NCBI RefSeq assembly: GCF_036850765.1
Contig: NC_089492.1
Span: 166,220,296 to 166,284,295, forward strand
Reading direction: 5' to 3'
Origin: Saccopteryx bilineata
Taxonomy: Eukaryota > Chordata > Mammalia > Chiroptera > Emballonuridae
Length of the DNA: 64,000 bases
A program made the position numbers and the translations under genes. The notes below the pieces were generated by a model that was not told where the DNA came from, made no database searches, and was given only the letters and a program-made list of their open reading frames with translations. Of this stretch, positions 1-11,049 are shown one piece after another. The first letter of the stretch is position 1; each line of letters opens with the position of its first letter.

Positions 1-229
1 GGAAATCAGCAGAGGGAACTACAAGTGTGAAGTGATGACTTCCTACTGCCCTCAGTGTGCCAAGGGGTATGAGGGCCATGCCCTCAGCATGTTCCCTGCA
101 GGCCACTCCAAATAAAATCACAGTCTATGCAAGAAGAATGGGACCAAGAACAGCTTCCTGGCAGGGGCATCTCAGTACAGCCCCTGTGAGTACACGCATA
201 TGACCCTGCCCTTCCCTCCTACTACACAC
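1..229. other. Unassigned sequence at window start
   Basis: No open frame of note, no recognised repeat and no RNA gene seen. The window edge cuts whatever lies upstream. Confidence 0.4.
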
Positions 230-400
230 ATTACGCTGCCCATGATTGCTATGGTCCTCCTGTGCACCCTCCACTGGGCTGTGAGCTTCATGAGTTCATC
301 TTGTCCACTGTGTTAGCCCCAGTCCCCAGTCCAGGGTGTGGTTCAGAGTCAGTACTCAATAAAATATTTATTCAATGAGTGAATGAATGAATGGAGGTAA
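230..400 (+). repeat. L2 LINE 3' end fragment
   Basis: The pattern 'gggctgtgagcttcatgag ... cagtactcaataaaatatttattcaatgag' followed by GAATGAATGAATG is the characteristic 3' end of the ancient mammalian L2 LINE. It is diverged and noncoding. Confidence 0.75.
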
Positions 401-965
401 GAGTAAGTTTAAGGACTCACAAGCTTACTTAAAACCTGGATTCTCTTATATATTCCTTTTATATTCTTTTAATAGTATCTAACATGTGAATTTTGGAAAT
501 AGTCAAGATCCAATAAATACTTTTAATTAATTATGATCTATTGACTGATAGTAGCCTGGGGAAACCAGACCCATGGCCTTGGCCTTATCTAAGAACTGGT
601 AGCCTTCTCTTCTTCTTCCTTCTTCCCAGTGGGTCCATATGGCAAATCGTTCCTTGTGGGCTGGACCCTTAACGTTAGTGTATTCTTTCCAACATAATAG
701 ATTGCCCCTGCCTTTTATGTGTAGCTTTCAAAATAAAATGGAGAGGAATTAAGAACTATTATACAATTATGGACAACACCACTGCAATGATTAAAGAATA
801 GGTTAAAAATACACTGCTTGAACATTTCCTACCCATTTCAAATATCTGTGTCGAGTAACAGATACCTTCATGAAGCAAATGTATTATTATTAATCAGCAA
901 TGTTCAAAGACAAGAAATTTGAGAGTACAACAGCCTGGAAAAGTGTGACCTCAGGGAAGAGGTGA
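401..965. other. Unassigned AT-rich sequence
   Basis: No gene, RNA or recognisable repeat boundary seen. Confidence 0.4.
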
Positions 966-974
966 TGATCACTT

Positions 975-1165
975 TAAGGACTGGGTCCTGTTTACTTTGT
1001 CTAAATCCCTGGACAAGTTACTTTTCCTCTTGGTGCATTTCCTCATCTGTACAATGGACACAGTAATGTCTGGCTTACTCACCACACCAGCGCTGGTTTG
1101 CAAATTGAATGAAATCATGGAAGTGAAAGTCTTTTGTGAACCACAATGTGTTGCACAAATATGAA
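975..1165 (+). repeat. MIR SINE fragment
   Basis: Contains the MIR-type core 'ctggacaagttac ... cctcatctgtacaatgg' and a trailing segment typical of this ancient tRNA-derived SINE. Heavily diverged. Confidence 0.6.
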
Positions 1166-1545
1166 GAATTATTATTATTAATATAGTTTTATTCAAAAGA
1201 AATATGAATAGTATTCATAGAGAATGCAAAATTGCTAGATTTCTAGGGCCATGGGTGTGTAGAGAAATAAGCCCTCCACTATCTCCTGCCCCTCAAGCCA
1301 GAACCCAAAGAGTAGGGAAGTGGGAGAGCCTTCTAGGAGCTCAACTGGCAAAGTCTGGCTTTAACGGACATGCTTAGTGATCTACAGTCATGAACCAAGA
1401 TGGTGTATTTGATTAAGAGCACTCAAACTCTGGTCAAGGTGATTTTGATGTAATCTCGGGAGGGTAGGCCTGATGTAATTGCAAATTAGAAAGCAGGACC
1501 CTCAAGGTGTGTATTTCACTTGACCATTACTCATTGTGATGTGAC
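1166..1545. other. Unassigned sequence
   Basis: No gene or clear repeat recognised. Confidence 0.35.
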
Positions 1546-1551
1546 ACTTTG

Positions 1552-1795
1552 CTTCCAAACGTGGTCCACAGGGAACTCACATCAAAATCACCTGGGGATT
1601 GTGTGCGTGTGGGTGTGGGTGTTGGTGTGCGTGTGCATGTGGGTGTGGGTGTGGGTGTGGATGGTTAAAATGCCCATTCTGGGACTCCATGTCCCAGAAC
1701 TGTGAGTCAGCTTCTCTGCCACGAGGTCAGGGATCTGCACTTCTAAGACACAGCCTAGGCTGCAGAACAAGTACTTTCTTAGTCTACTTGATACT
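1552..1795 (+). mobile_element. MER5-type hAT-Charlie MITE interrupted by a GT-rich microsatellite
   Basis: 'tggtccacagggaac ... atcaaaatcacctgggg' and the later 'gccc.ttctgggactccatg' blocks match the MER5/Charlie3 nonautonomous hAT pattern. A (GTGTGG/GTGTGC)n tract at about 1600-1662 separates the two halves, so the microsatellite expanded inside the element. Confidence 0.65.
1600..1662. repeat. (GTGTGG/GTGTGC)n simple repeat
   Basis: Directly visible run of GTGTGG, GTGTGC and GTGTTG units. Confidence 0.9.
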
Positions 1796-1800
1796 AGTCC

Positions 1801-2410
1801 ACTGAGGGGCATCTTCTTATCTTAAGGCGAAAAGAGCTTTGGACTATTTTTAGATGAATAAGTAAATAATTTAAGGAAAATAGGACTTGTTTATAAAGAA
1901 AATTAAATATGTATAGGATGGACTATATGAAGTCATGACAATGGTTTATACATATATTAAAGGAACAAATTTAAGTGGTAGAATCTAGATGTTTTATTCA
2001 CTAGATGGGAGAGGGCTTAAGTAGGTAATGGAACAACGTAAGCAAAGAGAACTCAGGCCTGACGGTATGAAAAAAAAAGTGATAGTATTATTTCACATTA
2101 AGTCAACCAAAACATCAGTCCATTCAGTGGGAAATTAAAAAAAAAATGTTGGGTAGCATTTGAAAAAAACAACCAATTGAATGGTTAAATTTTTTCTCTC
2201 TTTTTAAAACTGTTGTTTTGCTGTCTGAAGCTTTGTTATCCTAAGTCACAGGAATCAAGATTTGTAATAAATGAAAATGTAGCTCATGAGAAATGTTTAC
2301 AAGAAATACCTCCTGGTTCTGGCTGATAGCTAAGATGAGAAGAAGCAGAAAGTTAGTATAAAACTACTTCGAGCATCATTATGTGGCCTTGATATGGTGT
2401 CAGCACCAAA
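1801..2410. other. Unassigned AT-rich sequence
   Basis: No gene or confident repeat family seen. Confidence 0.35.
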
Positions 2411-2414
2411 GAAA

Positions 2415-2625
2415 GTGACATTTATTGAGGACTGGCTAGGTGCCAGGACCTGTCTCATCTATTCCGTGGGTGGAGAAAGTCAGGCTTCACGAGTATAAAC
2501 TAGGAAATGAGAAGCCTGGCCTTGGAGCTCCCATCTATCTGACTCCCAAGTCCCTGCTTTTCCTCTGCAAGCAGGTACCGAGTACAGAGCACTGTAGTTC
2601 TCCTGGGTATTTCTTCTTGTACCTG
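2415..2625 (-). repeat. MIR SINE fragment
   Basis: 'acatttattgaggactggc.aggtgccaggacctg' on the + strand is the reverse-complement MIR 3' region ('tttattgagcac...tgtgccaggcactg'). Diverged. Confidence 0.55.
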
Positions 2626-2759
2626 AAGATCGCCAAGGTGCTCTGACGCATAATGACATGTACAGACAGTACAACTCTCTGAGCTACCCTGACCCTGGGA
2701 AGCTTTGTGAGAAATTACTGTGTCATTTCGGATCCTGCCACTGTCCACAAAGACTTGAT

Positions 2760-2961
2760 ATGTTTTTTGTTTTGTTTTGTTTTTAAAGATTTTATTTATT
2801 TTAGAGAGGAGAGGGAGACAGAGAGAGAAGGGAGAGATAAGGGGGAGGAGCAGGAAGCATCAACTCCCACATGTGCCTTGACCAGGCAAGCCCAGGGTTT
2901 CAAACCAGTGACCTCAGTGTTCCAGGTCAACACTTTATCCACTCGCCACCACAGGTCAGGC
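2760..2961 (-). mobile_element. tRNA-derived bat SINE, short rhinolophoid-like type (type C)
   Basis: The + strand starts with a T-rich tail (TGTTTTGTTTTG...), then a purine-rich tract, and ends with the tRNA-like head 'ccactcgccaccacaggtcagg'. The element is therefore on the minus strand. Flanking duplication AAGACTTGAT at 2750-2759 and 2962-2971 marks an L1-mediated insertion. Length about 200 bp. Confidence 0.85.
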
Positions 2962-3089
2962 AAGACTTGATGTTTTGAATGCTAGTAAGTAATTTCAGAG
3001 TTGATGAGGCAGCTAGTGGAAGGGGATGCCACTGGGAAATCTTTCAAGCCCAGAGGAGGTCTTAGGATCTGAGTAATAATGATGGAAAT

Positions 3090-3370
3090 GTGTCCTTTCC
3101 TCTACCCCTCCCCCCTCTTTCCTCCTCTTTTCTTCTCATCTTCCTCTTCCTCATCTTCCTCTTCTTCCTCTCCGTCTTCTCCCTCTTCTTCCTCTTCTCC
3201 CTCTTCTTCTTCCTCTTCTCCCTCTTCCTCCTCTTCTCCGTCTTCCTCCTCCTCCTCTCCCTCTTCTTCCTGCTCTTCCTCTTCTTTCTCCTTTTCCTCT
3301 TCTCCCCCTCTCCCTCCTCTTCCTCTCCCTCTTCCTCCACTACCACCCTTATTCCATCATCCCAACCACC
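3090..3370. repeat. (TCC/TTC)n polypyrimidine microsatellite
   Basis: About 280 bp almost purely C and T on the + strand, built from TCTTCC, CCTCTT and CTCCTC units. It is open in several frames (poly-Ser/Phe/Leu one way, Lys/Arg/Glu the other), which is a composition artefact and not a gene. Confidence 0.95.
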
Positions 3371-3622
3371 ACCACCATAGCCAATGCCTCTCTCATTACT
3401 GTCACCACCCCCTCAGCCACCACCACTATCACTTGTTTATGAGAAAGATTTAATACGTAGTTAATGTTCATGAACATTAGTCATCAATACCCCCAACCCA
3501 AAAAACCCTAGATGGGCTCCCTTTCAAACCAGCCACACTTTGGGAGCAATAAGTTGACCAATGATGCCAACATAAAAACAGCCAGAATCCCTTCCTCCAA
3601 CTTTTGCAAAAGAGCAACTGTG

Positions 3623-3913
3623 AGCCTGACCAGGCGGTGGCACAGTGGATAGAGCGTCGGACTGGGATGTGGAGGAACCAGGTTCGAGACCCTGAGGTCA
3701 CCAGCTTGAGGCCAAGGTCGCTGGCTCGAGCAAAGTGTCACTTGGTCTGCTGTAGCCCGCCGGTCAAGGCACATATGAGAAATCAATCAATGAACAACTA
3801 AGGAACTGTGACAAAGAATTGATGTTTCTCATCTCTCTCCCTTCCTGTCTGGCTGTTACTATCTGTCTCTCTCTCTCTGACTCTCTCTGTCTCTGCCACA
3901 AAAAAAAAAAAAA
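3623..3913 (+). mobile_element. tRNA-derived bat SINE, type B
   Basis: Head 'agcctgaccaggcggtggca' with box-A-like 'tggcacagtggatagagcg' and box-B-like 'ggttcgagaccc', CT-rich 3' region and an A13 tail. Duplication GCAACTGT at 3614-3621 and 3915-3922. Confidence 0.9.
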
Positions 3914-3922
3914 GGCAACTGT

Positions 3923-5206
3923 AAACTCAGCCACCCACTCAATGGTTCAGGCTCCAGAATCCCTTTAAAATGAAAGCAGATATAAGGGAGGTCAGCTTCT
4001 TCAGGTATCACTGGGTTAAAAGAAAGTGCAGTGGGTAAGCGCCAGCCATTATGGTCTTTCCTCACACGTGGCCCTGAGTGGGAACTCAGAGACATGGTCT
4101 AGGAGGGTGCCTCAGAACACTGAGTACAATTCTGTAGTAGAGGCTTTAGCCTCACTGGGAACTCAGACTCGAGAACCTGGTGACATAAACAAAGGGATGG
4201 CTTGGTATCCAGTCAGAAGGCTTGTTTTTGGAAGCTGAAAACTGATTTGGGCGGCAGTGTATCTCCATAGCTCCCTAGTTGTGCCCTCGCTGGGGCCTTG
4301 GGGTTTGGCGCCCTCTCTGCTTAGGTAAGAGCTTTGTGCAAATAAGTTCCTTTGGGCCTGTGGATGTGTAAACAGCTCTCCACTGACTTCAGACACAAAC
4401 AGTAGTCAAAGGACCAGGCTTCAGATTCGGGTGCTGAAGAGAGGCTGTGGTCTGAAGAGCAGAGTCCAGAGAAGGTTCCAGGATACCCACTGATCTCTGG
4501 AGACATAGAGATGGGAATCTGCTGGGCAGACAGGTGTGGAATGGGCTTGGACAGACAGGACTCGGGCAGGGAATGTGCAGTCACTCAGTGGAAGGGCTCG
4601 GTGGCCCCAGGAAAGGCAGGTTCACTGACAGAGTAGAAGAGTGAAAGGGAAAGAAGTTGGAGAGAGAGAAAGTTGGAAAGGGTAAGATTCAGTAAGGAGC
4701 CAAGTGAATCAGTCAGGTGGTTTCCAAGGAACTGACTGGGAGGGTGAAGGTTCTTCCCAGTCTGCCTGGTCCAAAGTTTTGGTACAGAGTTAAGTGGAAT
4801 TAAGGAACAACCCCAAAGTACTGGGTATTTTGATCAATAAGAAAATGAAAAAAATTGGAGGTAAAGTCAACTGGGCAAGCGCATATAGAAGGTGCTTCTC
4901 TACCTCTGAGGCCCTGTCTCCACAGTTTGATGTTTTTGACAACAAACCACGTCAGTGGAGGGAGGAGCATTTTAAACGTGATTGACGGGAATCTGTCTCT
5001 TCTCTGGACTGCATGGGCTCTGTGTTTGACCTCCATTCTGGCCATGATTGGTGTGCCACTGGCTTCTCTGTCTTCCCCCAAGTCTCCCTGATGCCTCCAA
5101 CCCTGCAAGAAATAAGTCATATTCGTCCCGCATCATGGCTGCCCTGGCAGGATGGATTCTTCTCTCCCAGGTGGGGTCCCAGCTAGGATCCCTTGTGTTG
5201 CTAAAA
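3923..5206. other. Unassigned sequence
   Basis: No gene or recognisable element over 1.3 kb. Short open frames on both strands resemble no family I know and have no splice or start context to support them. Confidence 0.4.
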
Positions 5207-5217
5207 GTGAAACTGAC

Positions 5218-5583
5218 TTTTTTTTTTTCTTAAGTGAGAGGAGGGGAGACAGAAAGATAGACTCTGTATTGGCCCAACTGGGATCCACCTGGTATGCCCA
5301 CCAGGGGACGATGCTCTGTCCAACCAGGGGGTTGCTTCGTTGCAACCAGAGCCACTCAAGTGCCTGAGGCGGAGGCCATGGAGCCATCCTCAGTGCCCGG
5401 GCCAACTCTGCTCCAGTGGAGCCTTGGCTGAGGGAGAGGAAGAGAGGAATAGAGAGAGAGAGAAGGGAGAGGGGGATGGTTGGAGAAGCAGATGGTTGCT
5501 TCTTCTGTGTGCCCTGACCAGGAATCAAACCTAGGACTTCCACACACCAAGCCAATGCTCTACCACTGAGCCAACTGGCCAGG
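5218..5583 (-). mobile_element. tRNA-derived bat SINE, long type (type A)
   Basis: T-run at left, tRNA-like head at right ('ctctaccactgagccaactggccaggg' on the + strand). Imperfect 13-bp duplication GTGAAACTGACTT / GTGACACTGACTT. Diverged copy; its two CTCF-like boxes near 5299-5335 are degraded. Confidence 0.9.
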
Positions 5584-5596
5584 GTGACACTGACTT

Positions 5597-6104
5597 CTAA
5601 GTGTCAGTGTCCAGATCTCTGTCCAGCTTGGTGGCCTTCCTGCCCCTCGTCTTATTTTTTTTTTCACCAGTTAAGCTCATAAGGGAAAGCAGCAATAGTC
5701 ATAACCCATTATTCCTGGTTTCATTAGGAAAACAGACAGGATGTGTGTGAGGGTAGAATGGGCCATGAGAGAGGTGTGTAAACAACCGTAGTTACCATTT
5801 AACTTCCCACCAGCTACCATAAAAGGATTATGAATTTTCTGATTTTCAAATTTTATAATTATTGGTCATTTAAGGCAAAACAGGCATATCAGTGAGGTTG
5901 ACAATAGAGTGAGTTTCAAGAACTCAAGATCTATTTTCCCGCTGATTGGTTATGAGACCACAGCCGTATTCCCACAGAACAAGGGAATTCCTCCCCCCAA
6001 TAATCGGGGATGAAAATGCTTCAGGTGAAGAGGTGAAGAGGTCAGCTCTGTGGCAAACAGGTGTTCTAGCAGGATTATACCCGGCTGGAATCCGGGGGGG
6101 GGGG
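5597..6104. other. Unassigned sequence
   Basis: No recognised feature apart from a G11 run ending near 6105. Confidence 0.35.
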
Positions 6105-6109
6105 GGATG

Positions 6110-6345
6110 CAGGATGACACAATGACAAGAGCACAGGATTTGCAGTGGAACAGGTTGGGATCTGAGTTCTGGCTCTTACAGGTAATGTCATGTTAGGTAA
6201 ACTAGTTAAATTCTCTGAGCTTCAGTTTCCATACCCGTGAAAAGACAACAAAAATACCTATTTTGTAGGGTTATTATGAGATTTAACTGAAATAATATCT
6301 GGTAAGTAGTAGGTGCTCATAGATGGTGCTTATTCAAACCAAATG
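6110..6345 (+). repeat. MIR SINE fragment
   Basis: 'gatctgagttctggct ... ctctgagcttcagtttcc ... gggttattatgagat ... gtaggtgctcat' follows the MIR sense pattern from core to 3' end. Confidence 0.8.
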
Positions 6346-6359
6346 GCTCTTTCCTTTAG

Positions 6360-6700
6360 AGGTAAGAACTGACTCATATTGAAGCCTACTGTGTGCTGCT
6401 CACTGGCGCCAGGCCCTGTACAAGTCAACAACAGCTACTATTTATAGTCATTTCTCGGTATTCACAGGGCCCCTATGAATACCAAAACCCAAGCATGCTC
6501 AAATCCCTCAGTCGGCCCTTCGTATCCATGGGCTCCACACCTGCGGATAGGGAGGGTTGACTGCTGAGCACATGAAATGTGACAGGTGCCTTACAACTGT
6601 GCGATGACCCTTACAACAGTAGCTCTGCAAAGGACCATTCTCCCCATTCTCCAGATGAAGGAAGGGAGGCCTGGGGTTCATTACGACACTCACAGCCCTT
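6360..6700 (-). repeat. MIR SINE fragment split by a Tigger-like MITE
   Basis: MIR antisense pattern ('cctactgtgtgctgctcactggcgccaggccctg' then 'ctgagcacatgaaa ... cattctccagatgaagg') resumes on both sides of the insertion at about 6445-6563. Confidence 0.55.
6445..6563. mobile_element. Short Tigger-related MITE
   Basis: Left end 'agtcatttctcggtattcac' and right end '...gggagggttgactg' form imperfect inverted termini of the CAGTNRRCCCTC...TATCC type, known from pogo/Tigger nonautonomous elements. It interrupts a MIR next to a TA, the pogo target. Confidence 0.55.
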
Positions 6701-6852
6701 GAGCCACCCAAGGTTCTCTTCTGCTGGTCACCCAGATGCTCTCCCAGGTCTTGGAGGTCATGTGCATGTCTTAGATTTAAGGGTGCCAGATTTAGCAAAT
6801 AAAAATAAAGGCTGTCCAGTTAGATTTGAATCTTAGATGAACAAGAATAAAA

Positions 6853-7223
6853 TTTTTTTTTTTTTTGTATTTTTCCGAAGCTGGAAACGGGGAGAGACAG
6901 ACAGACTCCCGCATGCGCCCGACCGGGATCCACCCGGCACGCCCACCAGGGGGCGACGCTCTGCCCACCAGGGGGCGATGCTCTGCCCCTCTGGGGCGTC
7001 GCTCTGTTGCGACCAGAGCCACTCTAGCGCCTGGGGCAGAGGCCAAGGAGCCATCCCCAGCGCCCCGGCCATCTTTGCTCCAATGGAGCCTCGCTGCGGG
7101 AGGGGAAGAGGGGGGGGTGGAGAAGCAGATGGGCGCTTCTCCTGTGTGCCCTGGCCGGGAATCGAACCCGGGACTTCTGCACGCCAGGCCGACGCTCTAC
7201 CACTGAGCCAACCAGCCAGGGCC
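6853..7223 (-). mobile_element. tRNA-derived bat SINE, long type (type A), well preserved
   Basis: Left T-run, right tRNA-like head 'cactgagccaaccagccagggcc', duplication AAGAATAAAA at about 6843 and 7224. CpG dinucleotides are well preserved (for example 'cgacgctctg', 'gcatgcgcccgaccggg'), suggesting a young copy. Two tandem CCACCAGGGGGCG motifs lie inside at 6943 and 6965. Confidence 0.93.
6943..6978 (-). promoter_or_regulatory. Two tandem CTCF-like motifs inside a SINE
   Basis: CCACCAGGGGGCGA occurs at 6943-6956 and again at 6965-6978, 22 bp apart. It matches the vertebrate CTCF core CCASYAGRKGGCRS at all but the last position. Binding is inferred from the motif only; related copies occur at 53398 and, degraded, at 34673 and 34695. 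Confidence 0.5.
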
Positions 7224-7233
7224 AAGAATAAAA

Positions 7234-8490
7234 ATTTTGTATAAGAGTGACCACATGTGGAAATGCTGCGCAGGGCCCTCTCACTTCCTGACAGATGCCA
7301 CGAGACTGCATTTGTTTCTGCTCGGACTGCAAATATTTTATCTGCTGCTGTTATTCAGTGAAAACTCCCCTTTTATCATGCTTAGATTGGCAGATGTTTG
7401 CCGTGTTTGATTTTAAAACAGTTTCTGTTCTCCTCTAATTTGATATTTAACTTAATTGGCTACTAGTCAGTGGTTTGAGGATATTTGTTTTTAGATTGAT
7501 GTGACTGGCAAAGGGACCATTTGTGTGTTTGAGTTGGCTGTCTGCCTTTGATTTGCAGTGATGCCTTTCCTCTTACTGTTCTTTCTTAGTGTCAGGGATG
7601 TTGGCTCCCTGGCTAGGTAGCCATCAGCTCTGACCAGAAGCTGTTCTGATGAGTCCTGTTCTGTATTGAAAATGCCCATGGAAACAATGAAAATGATTGA
7701 GCAGAGGATGAAGCAGAGCCGGGATTTCAGGAAATGTGAGGCCAAGGGTAGAGCAATCAGACTTGAACTTGACAATCTTAGAGCCGGAGCCTGGGCTGCC
7801 GAGGGGCTCTGGGAGGCTGGGGAGGCAGGTGGGGCGGTCTTGTGGCTGTGCCTGGGGAAGGGGCCAAGGAGTTGTAGCCCAGGTTGCTTCATCATGGGAC
7901 CATAATGATCCCAGATATTCCCATTTGCCTCTTCCCTTGAACAAAAGAGAAAAGGATTCCTGCCTCCAAACTCCCACCAAGCGTTGTACATCAGTAAGAT
8001 CCTTTGCATGCATGAAGTGTGGATCCCCAGATCGTAGTAAATGCTCAGACTTGTGCTAACATCACAGCATATAATTGCTGTCCAGTCTCCTATTGCCTAT
8101 ACATTTCCTCATACTTAAGGCTATGCCTTTTCAGTGTTCACACATTTTTCTAGACAGATATTTGTAGAGATTCACAGACTGCTTATTCTTGGGTTTTATA
8201 TTCCTTATGGTTGACCTAGTCATAGCACAGATCTGAGTTACTGCGACCTTGTGTGGTCCTTACTTTGTTTACGGCTCCTGTTTTGAAGAATGAACAATGG
8301 GTAATTTAGACTCTTCTAGGGAAGAGCAGGCACAAACCACACCAAGAAAATCAAGTGAGAGAATTCTAGAGGCAGAAGTTGCTTCCAAGTGACTGACTTG
8401 AAATCCCCAACACTTCAAGACCAATGACATCTTCAGGGAACTCTCTGTCCTGGGCACTCTGCAGCTTCAAAAAGCCCACCAGTTTATAAG
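7234..8490. other. Unassigned sequence
   Basis: No gene recognised. The longest open frame here, on the minus strand at 7491-8009, lacks any recognised domain and has a low-complexity middle. Confidence 0.4.
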
Positions 8491-8492
8491 AA

Positions 8493-9294
8493 ATGAGCCA
8501 CCAGACTGCAACAGCATTGCCTACTGGGAGCTCTAAGTGCACACCGTCCCAGAGGATGCCTACCCTGATGGGCACCACCACATCCCACAGTAACTTGGCC
8601 AGTCTTTTTGAGTGTCCTGTCTGCTTTCATTATGCGTTACCACCCATGCTTCAGTGTCAGAGTGGCCACCTTGTCTGTAAGGACTGTCATCCACAGCTCT
8701 CAGTTTATCATCCAAACTCCTGGGGCCCCTTGGGATCCATTTGCAACTTGGCTATGGAGGAAGTGGCCAATTCAGTACTTTTTTCCTGAAAGTATGCCTC
8801 TTCTGGATGTGAAAGAGCTCCGAAGCAGCAGATCACGAGGAGCTCTGTCAGTTTGGGCTTTCCTTCTGCCAGGCTCTAGAAGCTGTCATGCCTCATCTGA
8901 TGCGTCAGCACAAGTCCATCACAGCCCTGCAGGGAGAGGACGTCCTGCTACAGACATCAATCTTCCTGGGGCTGTGCACGGTGATAATGCAGTTCTGCAC
9001 TGGCTTGCACTTTATGTTAGTCTTGGAGAAACAGGAGAAGTATGATGGGCACTAGCGGTTCTTTACAATTGTACAGCTGATAGGAACATGCAAGCAAGCT
9101 GAAAACTTTGCTTATCGATTTGAGCTTAGTGGTCACTGACCGTAGTTGACTTGGGAAGCCCCTCCTCAATCTATACATGAGGGGATTGCAGCAGCCATTA
9201 TGGATAGTGACTGTCTAGTCTTTGACACCAACAGTGCACAGCTTTTTGCAGAAAATGACACTTTAGGCATCGATATAACTATTTCCATGTGTTG
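8493..9294 (+). pseudogene. SIAH1: SIAH1 processed (retro)pseudogene
   Basis: SIAH1 is a RING-type E3 ubiquitin ligase of the seven-in-absentia family, normally about 282 residues: an N-terminal RING, SIAH zinc fingers and a C-terminal substrate-binding domain. Here the start region (MSHQTATALPTGSSK), the first RING half (FECPVCF, LQCQSGHLVC) and 'PLGSICNLAMEEVANSVLF' are readable. The frame then breaks near 8785. The middle is compressed, and the C-terminal part resumes in another frame ('RHPATDINLPGAVHG'-like region near 8945; the end 'ISMC' then TGA at 9292-9294). The second RING Cys-x2-Cys pair is lost. No intron is seen. Indels and stops make it nonfunctional. No poly(A) tail or duplication was located. 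SIAH1 rather than SIAH2 is inferred from the N-terminus. Confidence 0.9.
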
Positions 9295-10450
9295 AAATGA
9301 CAATCAAACATTTTCTGGCCAGTGTTTAAAACCATTGCATTCAAGTTCATTGAGGACAGGTACTCTTCCACCTGCTACTCTGAAACTTTTGGTAGGCGGA
9401 GCGAGCCACATAAGGGCAAATAAAAAGAAAGGCTGTTAAATGCAGTAAACAGTTGCATGTTGTAACATGAATATATTTAAAATAAGCCAACAGTGAACCA
9501 TCTTTTGTATTAAGGAAGCATTATAGAATAAGTCTGAATTTGTGTTTGTTGTAGATTAAGTGTACCATTGTCTAATACTGGGTATTTTTGTTTTTGTTTG
9601 TTTTTGCCTGTGCGCATGCATGGGTACATGTGTTGAGGTTTTTTTCCTTTAACTGACGAGCTATGTTGAGTGGTACTGGACCATGCTTTCCCCCTGTTTG
9701 TGTGTATTTTTGTGTGTATAGTTGCTAATTTGTATTAATTCTAGGTTTCAAAAAAGTAAAATTGACTTTTCTGTAATTCAGGCTTCCCCTCTACCCTTTT
9801 CTAACATTTTTAAAGTTAGTGTCTTTTTTATACGCATAATTGTTTATGGTAAAGTTTATACATGTGTGTTCCATACATATTTCTTCCTCCCCATTAATCA
9901 GTTCACTAGAAATACTTTAAATTCAGCCATTTTGTGAAGATAAGAGTTCTAGAAGGAAAGGTGATATGGGAAATTATCAGAAGCTATTCAAGTACTATTA
10001 GATAGTCAGTCAGTCTGTCTGTGTCTCTTTTTTTTCTTCTGGAGGGTCATACCTTCAAACTTATTCTTTGAAAATTTAGGGTATACTGATTTTTTTTAAA
10101 TACTGAAAAAATCAGGCTCTTCTTTTTTCAAATATCTTGGACAAATCACAGATGTTTCAAATATATTGTTTTTTTGCAAAAGAAGGCATTGTCAAAGTAC
10201 TTGTAATTAAAAGCAAATAATTTGTTTAAAAAAGGCAGTTTCCAAAAATTGTTTTTGATCCTTTATAATTCGCATAGAAAGACTGGCAATTTAAAATAAA
10301 ATGAATGATGATTTTTAAATTTTTTTTTATCTCTTTGCTTTCATCATTGGCACTAGTAGTTGTCACTCTTGTGGCGTCCAGTGTCCACAGAGAAACATGA
10401 GTCTTTGTATTCATGAGAAGTTCTGTGAACAGCAGCAAATAGAGAATGAT
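9295..10450 (+). other. Probable 3' UTR-derived part of the SIAH1 retrocopy, limits unknown
   Basis: AT-rich noncoding sequence follows the SIAH1-like stop without a break. The first few hundred bases plausibly derive from the parent mRNA 3' UTR. I see no poly(A) end, so the boundary is unresolved. Confidence 0.4.
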
Positions 10451-10799
10451 ATGAAGCAGGTAGCATGCTGCTGGCTCAGCTCACTCACTGATCAAAGCAC
10501 TAGCGCCCATAAACTAGCTTCCGAATAGCACACATGACGCAGCAAAATGAGAAATTATGTCCTTTTACAGATCGTTAGACACACAGCTCATGTGAACTAC
10601 AGGAAGGCCAGAGATCATGTTCTTGGAGTTCCTTTGTGTAGTTCTGTATCCCTGACTTAACTGGAATTGGCCTCTTACCAAATGACCTGTTTATCATGGT
10701 TCAGTATTACACAGTGAAAAGGCAATGGTGAGGTCATATACTAGCCCGAGTACCATTCGCCAAGCACCTGTTACAGGCCAGGGGCTTTCTATTAGACTT

Positions 10800-11035
10800 T
10801 GCATGGTGCTTAGGGCTAAACATCCTGGGTTTGAATCCTGACTCTGCAATTTACCAACTGGATGACCTTGGGAAAGCTACTTAATCTCTGTGTGACTCAA
10901 TGTCTTCATCTATAAACTAAGCATGTGGACAGTGTCTACTCCATAGAGCTGATACGAGGATTAAAGGAGCTAATATTTGTCAAGTGCTTAAAGCAGAACT
11001 TGGCACGTAGTAAGCACTGAATGTCTGGAATATAT
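10800..11035 (+). repeat. MIR SINE
   Basis: Clear MIR layout: 'ctgggtttgaatcctgactctgc', 'gatgaccttgggaaagctac', 'cttcatctataaa', then 'ggattaaaggagctaat ... agtaagcactga'. Confidence 0.88.
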
Positions 11036-11049
11036 CATATATACACAGG

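Noticed and set aside
3062..3453. Ser-rich and Lys/Arg/Glu-rich frames of 94-124 codons
   Set aside because: Translation of the (TCC/TTC)n tract; no sequence outside the repeat supports a gene.
7491..8009. 172-codon minus-strand open frame
   Set aside because: No family resemblance, a low-complexity Ser/Ala/Pro middle, and an overlapping 129-codon frame on the same strand; consistent with chance.
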